DNA of 64,000 bases from Arcicella sp034519515 (GTDB lineage: Bacteria > Bacteroidota > Bacteroidia > Cytophagales > Spirosomataceae), in NCBI GenBank assembly GCA_034519515.1, contig JAXHOK010000035.1, positions 32,777 through 96,776 on the forward strand, given 5' to 3'. Position 1 is the first letter of the stretch; each line of letters opens with the position of its first letter. This document shows positions 55,939 to 64,000 of this stretch, in pieces. The notes under the pieces were generated by a model. The model worked only from the letters and a program-made list of their open reading frames with translations. It did no database searches and had not been told where the DNA came from. The position numbers and the translations under genes were made by a program.

Positions 55939-56600
55939 TTATAAATTAATATCTTTGCTTGAAACCTTCGCTTTTTCAGCTGGATTTCCTTTGTAAATAC
56001 TCCACTCATCTGATTTTTTACCTGTGAAATTTGTTCCCATTGCAATCAAAGTGCCTTCTGCTAAGGTTACACCGTCTCTGATTGTGGCATTTACACCAAT
56101 GAAACAATAAGGTTCAACTACGCAACGACCTGATAAAACAATGTGAGAGGTAAAATAAACGTGGTCTTTGATAACGCTGTGATGACCAATATGATTGCCA
56201 CTCCAAAGCACTACATCATTTCCAATCGTAACAAAAGGTTGAATGGTACTATCTTCCAAACATAAAACAATTTTCACCAATTTTATCCGTCAAAACTGTT
56301 GCTTTTGAACTTATATAGGAAATAAATTCTAGCCTTTATCTTTTGCTTCTTGATAAACTTAGTCCTCGAACCATGATTCATTTTTCGTTCTGAAAGAGGA
56401 GTGAAAAATTTATATTCAGTGGGAGGAAAGGAGCTTGTAACTTCCTCAAAAGGAACAACTTGAATCCCACAAAAGGTAGGTTCGCTAATACATTCTTGAT
56501 TGACTGTAAAAGCAACTATCTCATGTTCTGAATCGTTTGTGAGATAATAATGAGCTAATTCAGCGACTAATTCTGTTCCGAATACTACTACTTTTGCCAT
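55939..56600 (-). pseudogene. Sugar acetyltransferase, right copy, frameshifted
   Basis: Same protein as 47,414-48,070. Breaks lie near 56,375 and 56,280, where pieces SERKMNHGSRTKF and KIVLCLEDSTIQPF diverge from the left copy. The C-terminal end SIYKGNPAEKAK is in good form here. Combining both copies yields a complete gene of about 219 codons. Confidence 0.82.
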
Positions 56601-56630
56601 TTTTATCAGTTATCAGTTATCAGTTATCGT

Positions 56631-57942
56631 TGTCCCGTCTGAAATAGGTTGACTTTTTTGATTTTGAAATTAGAAAAGTGAAGTTGTTGTCCAAATTTTG
56701 TTTTTAATTGTTTGTCATCAATAAATATATTTTTTTTTGGTTTTTGGTAATTTGTATTTTTTAAACTATAGGACTTTTTTTTAAGATTATATGGGGTCTA
56801 TTTGGTTATAAAGTTAACGTTTTGGAAGATATTTTTTAATTGAAGTTTTGATGGAACGATGTTAAGATATTTTTTTATAATGCCATTTACGTTGTATGGG
56901 AATTTTATAGACAACATTGCACATACTGATTTTTTTTTCGATTTCGAGCAACTTGTTACTTTGTAACGTTTGAGTTTTTTGTAGAATGATGAATTAGTTT
57001 TAAATTTGTTTTTCGTTTTTTTGTGCCATTGAAAGGGTTTGCCATTGGAGTTGTTAGGGGTAGGAGCGGCACAATAGCCTACAATTTTACGAGAATATTA
57101 TGTCATAATAAGGTGATATAGTAAAAACGATTATTGACCAAAAGTAGGTAATATCGTAACCCAAAGTTGGTCAATATCATCCAATTTATGCCTACTAAAA
57201 GGTTCTGATAACGGTTACTTTTCGTTGAAAACGTTGTTTTTGATAGTTTTTAGGTCGGGAATGCTCAATCCAGCTTCCACTCCTAAGTTACTAAATTTGT
57301 CCCTACCAAAGGCTCTTGACTTTTGGAGTTTATAGATAGAGTTTTTTGAGTCCTGATCATGTGATGGTCTATCCAGATTGACCACTTCTGCAAGACTCCT
57401 TCAATATCATAGGCTTGTTGTAGGTACTGTCTCTTGTTGATGATGAGCCTGTTTACTAAACCAAGTCCTTATAAAGTTTTAGTCGAATTGATAAAGCATT
57501 CCGGATGCATCCGAAAATAGTTAAGGTGGAGTAGAAAAACTTTTTTTATATCCATTTTTTGTTTTGGAGGCAATCAAGGAGTTTTTTTAAAAATCAATGG
57601 ACATTTGTTTTTGTCCGATAATGCGTTCTAATTCAGCATTGCGTGCTAAAAGTTCTTTGGTCTTTTGTGCTTCCGATTCCATTTCTACAACCACTCTGGG
57701 TGGCTTGTTGATAGTGAGGTGAGTATTTCTTCCGCCAGCGAGATGAACACTCACAGGAGAAACCTCATACAGTCTCACAATATCGGAAATACTAACACTT
57801 TGGCATCAAGTTCTTTAACTTTTTGCTGTTTGAATTCTTCTGCTAGAATAGCGAAGAATTGTCTGTCCACCTTTTTTTAGTTTTGTCCATCTTTTGATAC
57901 GTTTTAGGTTCAAAATTTGGTTAACTTATGTAGGACGGGACA
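56631..57942 (-). mobile_element. Decayed IS3-family insertion sequence
   Basis: 1312 bp bounded by TGTCCCGTCT (56,631) and its counterpart AGGACGGGACA (ending 57,942), giving imperfect terminal repeats of about 23 bp. The minus strand contains orfA remains and, in 56,900-57,550, fragments of an orfB integrase: DQLWVT..., YSRKIVGYCAAPT and YKDLV near 57,470. Every frame is broken repeatedly. It lies between the WbqC and acetyltransferase genes and is flanked by GATAACT-type repeats. The left arm has no readable copy. Confidence 0.78.
57545..57890 (-). pseudogene. IS3-type orfA remnant
   Basis: From an ATG at 57,890, three frames together give DRQFFAILAEEFKQQKVKEL, SISDIVRLYEVSPVSV and VVVEMESEAQKTKELLARNA then ELERIIGQKQMSIDFL. 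This is the helix-turn-helix plus leucine-zipper layout of IS3-family OrfA. The longest intact piece is 57,587-57,778. At least two frameshifts (near 57,875 and 57,800). Confidence 0.75.
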
Positions 57943-57970
57943 AGTTATCAGAGAATGATAATTTAATAAC

Positions 57971-58672
57971 TTAGACTAATTCGTAATTATCTAAAAACTT
58001 ATTTATTTCTTCTTTTGAGTTAAACATCAACACATCAATCATGGAAAGCCAAGGGACAAATTCATTTTTGAATTGTTTGTATTCAACTGCTAATGATTTG
58101 ATAAAATTCATTTGCAAATTTTCTTTTGCAAAATACTTCTTTATCGTATAATTCTAAACCACCAATTGGATTGATGTAATGACTGGCTTTTTCTTGCAAA
58201 CAGATGTCTAAAATACGCTCTTGGGCTTTTTTATCAGTATTTTTGATATAAAGACGAGCTTGAAATTATCTCTGTTTGAATCTCTAAATACTTACAAATC
58301 AATCTTAAATTCAGTTCTATTACTTCACTAAACTGCTTTTCATCTGAATAAAAGGTTTCATTAATAATTTGTAAAGTTTCAGCGTAAAAAGGAGCTTTTT
58401 TATAACTCTGTTCAGTAGTTTTTAGAAACTTATTTTTCCAATTATCATCCCAATTCACATCAATTTCGTTGATTAATTTGTTTTGACTGGCATCTTTTAA
58501 CGGAATCGTAAACATACTGTCTTTACCATTTAACAAAAATCCTATTGCGATTAATCCAGCCTTTATTGATAAAATTTACGTCATCATATAATACAAATTT
58601 ATCAACTGCTTTAATCAACTGAAAATATCCGATGTACGGAAAAATGTAGGGTTGCATGATGGCTAATTTCAT
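57971..58672 (-). pseudogene. WbqC-family gene, right copy, frameshifted
   Basis: Mirror of 46,199-46,897 with breaks near 58,125 (CTTTTGCAAAATACTTC), 58,255 and 58,555. The intervening 100-codon piece from the internal ATG at 58,536 is identical in sense to the left copy except one Gln-to-Glu change. Confidence 0.85.
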
Positions 58673-60789
58673 TTCAATTTTCTGAGGTAATAGTCTTCTC
58701 CTTTTACAATTAAATCTGTTCTTGTAGTGTCTGTTCCTAAACGAATATCTCCTTTTTGGGGTTTGATAACGCTTTTAGCAAAAAACAGATAATCAGCATC
58801 TTTGGGAATTGCCTGAACGCCTTTTTCAAATGGATTAATTGGGATTAAATGACGAGTTAATTTATTTCCCCATAATGGATATTCGTAATCGTCATTAATT
58901 GTTCCCAATGCAACCGTGGCGTTCTGAGGGACGATTTGATCAAATTTCTGATAAGCTGGCGTAATGTCTGGTCTTGCCCATGTTTGCAAAGCAACTCTTT
59001 CGGTATTAAAAGCCGAACGGTGACCCATTGCTGCAATTGGTAAACATCTTTCATTCAGATAAACCGCCAAAATAGCTGAAATTGAACCAATTAGCACTAC
59101 AATTCCAGCATAGAATTTTAATGCTTTAAACTTATCTCCTTGCAACGACCATTTTAGATTAATGAATAATAATGATAGAAATGGTACACCATACACCGCT
59201 GTGCTTAACATATATCTTCCCTTCCAAGGGTCATACGCTGCTGTGTAGGAAAGTGCAAAAAAATGCAATACAAATGCTATTCCTAAAATATAATACGCTT
59301 TTCCTTGCCGAATTACACCAAACAAAACTAATAGAATCAAAGGTGAAATCAGACCAAAGCCGAAAATTCCGAATGATGGATTTGCATTAAAAAACTCAAA
59401 CCTTTTATGATAAGTGAAAGGAATTATCGTAAAATCAGTAGTTTCTTCTAATTTCAAATTAGTTTTCTTTTCCAACTTAATGATGGGTAATTTCATCATG
59501 TTGTTTATCTTTTCGCCTACATTCCAATTTCTAAAGCCATCCAGATTGATCATGTCTATCGTGTAGCGAGCCACATTTCGTGAACCTTGTTTAATCAAAT
59601 TTTTCTTTGTTCCCGCTCTTTCAATAGATTGATGTTTCAAAGCGGTTGGCGAACCGATAGCGTTATCATAAACTTCGAGATTTTTTAAATATCCCGTTGG
59701 TAAAGTAAACAAACAAATCCCAATCAGAAGTCCCGCAAAAAGGTGTTTAAAACGAGCAAATATTAACCAAAATACGGAAGGGTTTTCTGCAATTTTATCA
59801 ATTTGTTTTTGAGGATTAAAACTTACATTTCGTAAATCAATTACTTTTTTCCAATTCTCTTCGTAAAAAACTGTGAATAAAATAATGAAAAATAGAGGAG
59901 GAAAAGAAAATACAAAAGTGATTTTATGACCGAACGCAATTCCAAAAGCAATCCCCGATAAGTACAAATACCGTCTCCACAGTTTTTCACGGTAAGTAAA
60001 TAGGAAATAGACCAAACAAGTGAGATACGATGCCAAAACAATGTCGGTTTCTGTGGTAACAGATTGCATCAAAACATTGGGCAAAAGCCACATTACCAAA
60101 GCACAAAAAGCGCCAGCTGAAAAACTGTTGCTCAAATTACGTGCTATGCCAAAAGCTCCAAATCCAACAATTAAATAGGCAGAGTGATGAATGGCTTTAA
60201 ACCAATTTTCACCTTTGCCCGACATCAAATAATTGTAAATCTGAATGGTACAAATACTTTTGGGATAGGTATCAATATTCCAGTTTGTTCCTCCAAAATG
60301 AGCCATTGTGTGGTTTTGGATATAATACATTACCCTATTGAGGTGTCCTGTCATACTATCCCATTCATTCGGAGGAGTATAATTAATCAGTAGTAAGTTC
60401 GTAATTTCAACGATTCCGAATGTAGTAAAAAGTAATCCGAATACTATTTTCAAAAACAAAGAAAGCCCCCCAAACCAGTTCCAAACCATTTGGATTCTAC
60501 TACCAATTATCTCAAAAAAAGTAAAATTTTCTCTTCTATCTCTGGCAAAAAACTTGGCAAATAGTATATAAAAAACAAAGGCAGGGACAAAAACGCCCCA
60601 AGCCCAAAAACGACGGTCGTTGATTTTGTGAACTTCGGAAAGTACAAATCCCGTAAAGATTACACTTCCACAAAAAACGATGTAAGCAGTGATAATGATA
60701 TCAATCAAAGACTTTCTACATACCCTTGCAGCTACTCGTATGACGAAGCCGATGAAGATGGCAAAAAGTATTGGATAAAAAAAGACCAT
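58669..60789 (-). CDS. GT39/PMT-like polytopic glycosyltransferase (best copy)
   Basis: 706 residues with about twelve membrane segments and a soluble C-terminal tail. After the second group of helices comes NEWDSMTGHLNR (141-152): an acidic residue, D144, in an outer loop with H149, as expected for GT-C enzymes of the GT39/ArnT-like group that take sugar from a polyprenyl phosphate. A further loop has HFGGTNWNIDTYPK. The linkage made is unknown. It overlaps the WbqC-like gene by four bases. The corresponding left copy is broken in several places, so this is the copy to use. Confidence 0.75.
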   Translation of the reverse strand: MVFFYPILFAIFIGFVIRVAARVCRKSLIDIIITAYIVFCGSVIFTGFVLSEVHKINDRRFWAWGVFVPAFVFYILFAKFFARDRRENFTFFEIIGSRIQMVWNWFGGLSLFLKIVFGLLFTTFGIVEITNLLLINYTPPNEWDSMTGHLNRVMYYIQNHTMAHFGGTNWNIDTYPKSICTIQIYNYLMSGKGENWFKAIHHSAYLIVGFGAFGIARNLSNSFSAGAFCALVMWLLPNVLMQSVTTETDIVLASYLTCLVYFLFTYREKLWRRYLYLSGIAFGIAFGHKITFVFSFPPLFFIILFTVFYEENWKKVIDLRNVSFNPQKQIDKIAENPSVFWLIFARFKHLFAGLLIGICLFTLPTGYLKNLEVYDNAIGSPTALKHQSIERAGTKKNLIKQGSRNVARYTIDMINLDGFRNWNVGEKINNMMKLPIIKLEKKTNLKLEETTDFTIIPFTYHKRFEFFNANPSFGIFGFGLISPLILLVLFGVIRQGKAYYILGIAFVLHFFALSYTAAYDPWKGRYMLSTAVYGVPFLSLLFINLKWSLQGDKFKALKFYAGIVVLIGSISAILAVYLNERCLPIAAMGHRSAFNTERVALQTWARPDITPAYQKFDQIVPQNATVALGTINDDYEYPLWGNKLTRHLIPINPFEKGVQAIPKDADYLFFAKSVIKPQKGDIRLGTDTTRTDLIVKGEDYYLRKLK

Positions 60790-60900
60790 ATTAATTTAAA
60801 AATTTGGAAATTGGTTAATTTGAAAAGTGGATAACTAAATATTAAAATCACAAAATCTGATTTACAAATCTTCAAATTTACAAATTTCCGAATTTAGGAT

Positions 60901-61974
60901 TCAAAGGCAATTGTTCACGATTTGAGCAATTTTTCTGACATCTTCATGTGCCAAATCATAGTATAGTGGCAAGGCTAAGGCTCTGGAAGCAAAATTGTCC
61001 GAAATAGGACAATTACTTTCATCAATTACAAATTTCAAACTGCTCAGTGATGGATAAAAATATCTTCTTGGAACAACTCCATTTGCTTCCAAAACTGTCC
61101 GTACTTCAATCAACTTTTCTTCTGATTCTAAAAATATTGGATAATACGCATAATTTGTTTGAACTTGCTGAATTACAACAGGTTTAACCAATTTATCCCA
61201 ATTCAAAATACTATCATATAAATCGAATATTTGCTTTCTGGCTTTAATAATTTCTGTAACTCGTGGCAAAACGCACAGCCCCATAGCGGCATGAAATTCA
61301 GAATTTTTACCATTGATGCCAAGTGTCAAATAATTATCCCCAATGTGTCCAAAACTGCGGTAGCGATCAATAAGATAAGCAGATTCATCATTATCCGTAA
61401 AAATTGCCCCACCTTCGGTCGAATGAAAAACTTTGGTAGAGTGAAAACTACACGTGCTTATATCTCCATAGTTGAAAATCGAAGTTCCATTAACGTTTAC
61501 ACCAAAACAGTGAGCTGCATCATAAATTAGTTTTAAATTATATTTTTGGGCAATTTCTGCTAATTTATCGACATCGCAAGGGTTTCCATACACATGAGTT
61601 GCTAAAATTGCTTGGGTTTTTTCAGTAATTTGTTCTTCTACTTTCTGTGGGTCAATACAAAAATCTGTGCTTAAAATATCGGCAAAAACGGGCTTACAAT
61701 TCTCCCAAATCAATGAGTGAGTTGTAGCACAATACGAAAAAGGAGTGGTGATTACTTCTTGTGAAATATTCAAGACTTTCAACGCAATCTGGATAGCAAT
61801 TGTGCCATTACTCACGAATAAGCAATGTTTTACACCTAAATAATCTTTTAATTTTTGTTCTAATTCACGGACAAACTGCCCATTATTAGTCAATTGATTG
61901 CTTTTAAAAATACGTTTTACATAATCTTGGTATTCGTCAAGCGGAGGTAGATATGTTTTGGTAACGTTTATCAT
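60901..61974 (-). CDS. DegT/DnrJ/EryC1 sugar aminotransferase (best copy)
   Basis: 357 residues, a fold-type I pyridoxal-phosphate enzyme. FVSNGTIAIQIALK (53-66) is the phosphate-binding start, YDAAHCFGV carries D152, and the Schiff-base lysine is K181 in CSFHSTKVFHSTEGGA. The family transfers an amino group to a 3- or 4-keto nucleotide sugar. Next to an acetyltransferase and a methyltransferase, it predicts an N-acetylated amino-deoxy sugar in the polymer (inference). Intact here and frameshifted at 42,887-43,963. Confidence 0.9.
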   Translation of the reverse strand: MINVTKTYLPPLDEYQDYVKRIFKSNQLTNNGQFVRELEQKLKDYLGVKHCLFVSNGTIAIQIALKVLNISQEVITTPFSYCATTHSLIWENCKPVFADILSTDFCIDPQKVEEQITEKTQAILATHVYGNPCDVDKLAEIAQKYNLKLIYDAAHCFGVNVNGTSIFNYGDISTCSFHSTKVFHSTEGGAIFTDNDESAYLIDRYRSFGHIGDNYLTLGINGKNSEFHAAMGLCVLPRVTEIIKARKQIFDLYDSILNWDKLVKPVVIQQVQTNYAYYPIFLESEEKLIEVRTVLEANGVVPRRYFYPSLSSLKFVIDESNCPISDNFASRALALPLYYDLAHEDVRKIAQIVNNCL

Positions 61975-62090
61975 TTTTACTCAATTATTGAGGGATAAAT
62001 TGTTGAATTGTTGGAAGTTCTTTTTGAAAAAGCTGTTTCAACAATTGAACAATCGGAACGCCGACCGCTCAACTTCAACAATTGAACATT

Positions 62091-63352
62091 CTAACTAACG
62101 CTTTCCAATTGCAGTTGAGTAATTGGAAAATCAATTTTTGGACGGACATAACCAGGCCATTTTCCATACCATGATGTTCCTTCACGGTAATCGCCAATTT
62201 CAAAAATTAAAGCTTCCTCAAAATTATAAATCAAAGTTGAAGTATCTTTCACAACCATAAACGAAATCGAATATGACCCATCATTCAAATAATTGCCAGG
62301 GATTTCACACTCTGCCGTAATAATTCCTTTTTCAAATACCTGTGAAAGTGTACCAATATTGAAGATACATTCGCCTGTTAAAGAATTTAGGTGAAGGCTA
62401 ATGTTTAGTTGAGCATCTTCCATCATATTCCAAAACTCAATCTGGATTTTGAAAGAAGTTCTAACGTCAATATGTTTTTGGTTATCAATAAAATCAGGTA
62501 CTAATTTACGCTTTTCAAGCGGGCTTTGTCATTCCCTGGGGCTTCTTCAGGTGTGAGATACCAAGATTCCAAAGCAGTTTTTTGAACGTGGCTCAAGTAA
62601 GTTGCTAAAACTTGATTAGTCTCGCCCATTTCAATTAGTTGCCCTTTTTGCATGAACATTGCCTTGTTGCAAAGTCCTTGTACGGCAGTCAGATTATGGC
62701 TCACAAAAAGGATTGTTCTTCCCGAAGTGGAAGCATCTTTCATTTTCCCCAAACATTTTCTTTGAAACTCGGCATCGCCCACGGCTAATACTTCATCCAC
62801 AATCAAAATTTCGGGTTCGAGGTGAGCAGAAATGGCAAAACCCAAACGCACATACATCCCCGAGGAGTAGCGTTTTACGGGTGTATCTAAAAATTTCTCA
62901 ACCCCTGCAAAATCAACGATGGCATCAAATTGGTTTTTTTGATGTCTTGGCGTTTCATGCCTAAAATGGCACCGTTCAAAAATATGTTTTCACGCCCTGA
63001 TAGTTCTGGATGAAAGCCTGTACCTACTTCTAATAAGACTGGCTACTCTGCCTTTGATAGATATTTTACCTTCTGTAGGTTCGGTAATTCTACTTAAAAC
63101 TTTCAATAATGTTGATTTCCCAGCACCATTTGAGCCAATAATACCACACTCTATCACCTTGTTTGATGTCAAAACTAACTCCTTTTAAAGCCCAAAAGTC
63201 TTCACGGCTAACTTCTTCTGCTGTCTTTTTTGGTAAAAAAGATTTTTCACCTCATCCGTAACTACTTCACGAAAGGTATTTCCTCTTGCATTGCCCTTAA
63301 TGTGGTCAATGATGTATCTTTTACTTATATTTTGTGCTTCTATTACTGTCAT
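62091..63352 (-). pseudogene. wzt: Wzt ATPase, right copy, frameshifted
   Basis: Same gene as 41,513-42,786. Here the C-terminal end is good (EEALIFEIGDYREG...QLESVS, stop at 62,091), while breaks occur near 62,507 (one T lost), 62,940 (one T lost), 63,030 (an extra base), 63,148 (an extra base) and 63,238. None of these coincides with a left-arm break. The combined reading gives about 420 residues with a Wzt-type C-terminal domain. Confidence 0.85.
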
Positions 63353-63412
63353 TTTTAAAAAAGGGATACTCTTAAAGTTTTCAATATTGATAGGTCTAAT
63401 TACAGTGATCTA

Positions 63413-64000
63413 TTAAATAAAATCAACAAATGAATTTTCTTTCTTACGGAAAAATATAACTGATAAAATCGTCATAATTGTTACGAACACCACGAATGGA
63501 ATAATTGTATTCCATTCAAAGTATTGATAATTTGGAATTAAACACCAGCGGAATCCCTCAATTATTCCCGCTAATGGGTTAATCCATTGATAAATTGGAT
63601 ACCACGATAATTCTTGAATGGTGGCAATTGGATATGCAATTGGACAAACAAAAACCGTATTGAACAATCAGAGGTACAATTTGCTGAAAATCTCTAAATT
63701 GTACGTTCAAAGAGGCAAAGAATACGCCTAAACTAAATGCCGCAAAAAATGCTAAGATTAAAAAGAAGGTACAAACACAATATTCAATGTTGGTGTATAG
63801 CCTTTATAAATCAAAAAGGGAATCATTACTAAAAAACCCACAACGAAATCCAACAATGGAACAGCAACTGAACTCAATGGCATTAAAAGCCTTGGAAAAT
63901 AAACCTTTCGAAACCAAATTGGCATTTCCAGTAATACTATTACTGACTTGTTGTAAAGACATTGCAAAGAAATTCCAGAAAATCACGCCAGTAAAGATGA
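63413..64000 (-). pseudogene. wzm: Wzm permease, right copy, frameshifted and cut by the window edge
   Basis: Mirror of 40,868-41,471. The C-terminal end FFRKKENSFVDFI is probably the true one. Breaks occur near 63,660, 63,765 and 63,905. The N-terminal third lies beyond the window. Confidence 0.82.

Larger units (their letters stand above)
51743..64000. repeat. Right arm of giant inverted duplication
   Basis: Reverse complement of 40,868-51,715, reaching the window edge, so it may extend further. Genes at 58.7-62.0 kb are intact here and frameshifted on the left. From 62.5 kb outward this arm gathers indels that the left arm lacks. It also carries the IS3-like element at 56,631-57,942. Confidence 0.92.

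Noticed and set aside
40868..64000. A composite transposon or a real 12-kb inverted duplication used for phase variation
   Set aside because: Ends of the arms carry no IS; the symmetry point cuts a gene; corruption is graded and complementary between arms. An artefact is simpler, although junction reads were not available to prove it.
1..64000. Antiphage defence, secondary-metabolite or phage modules
   Set aside because: No restriction, toxin-antitoxin, retron, NRPS/PKS or phage structural gene was recognised on either strand.

Overview
The window reads as AT-rich Bacteroidota DNA, probably order Cytophagales. The evidence is a secreted protein with a type IX secretion C-terminal sorting domain, candidate promoters with the Bacteroidota -7 box TAnnTTTG, a C199/C208-type OxyR, and a large surface-polysaccharide programme. 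No tRNA, rRNA, CRISPR array or phage gene was seen.

Bases 1-17,300 (mostly minus strand) hold a truncated UMF1-type transporter coupled to oxyR. A surface-glycan block follows: an AlgJ/AlgI-like O-acetylation pair, a DUF3352-like envelope protein, UDP-galactopyranose mutase, glycosyltransferases, an OafA-like acyltransferase, a GT-C-like membrane protein, and a split transketolase flanking an unusual epimerase-glycosyltransferase fusion. A T9SS-secreted protein closes the block. Bases 17,300-36,700 are mainly housekeeping: FAD oxidoreductase, Nudix CoA pyrophosphatase, parC, a SanA-like protein, a molybdenum hydroxylase pair, ribF-truB-uppP, xylB, pheA and parE. A broken GT-C paralogue and a chimeric remnant of a fructan locus (sugar porter N-terminus joined to GH32 C-terminus) also lie here. 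Many intergenic gaps carry palindromes, and two ~160-bp MITE-like elements are flanked by TAA.

From 36,962 a plus-strand polysaccharide export operon begins: SLBB/Wza-like, Wzz-like, Wzm, Wzt with a C-terminal domain, DegT aminotransferase, GT39-like membrane transferase, WbqC-like, sugar acetyltransferase, methyltransferase, GH43/GH32-like hydrolase, PhyH dioxygenase, lipoprotein esterase and GT2.

The dominant feature is a giant inverted duplication. Sequence from about 40,868 to 51,715 is mirrored, in reverse complement, by 51,743 to the window end, around a 65-bp hairpin at 51,697-51,761 that cuts a GT2 gene. The left arm becomes steadily more corrupt toward the centre (48.1-51.7 kb is a barely recognisable image of 51.8-55.9 kb). 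The right arm is cleanest at 58-62 kb and frameshifted toward 64 kb. The errors differ between arms and are complementary. This is best explained as a fold-back (snap-back) long-read assembly artefact, so the operon should be read from the right arm for 51.7-62 kb and from the left arm before about 42 kb. A true recent inverted duplication is the alternative. A decayed IS3-family element sits in the right arm at 56,631-57,942; the left arm has a G-rich nonsense block at that place.
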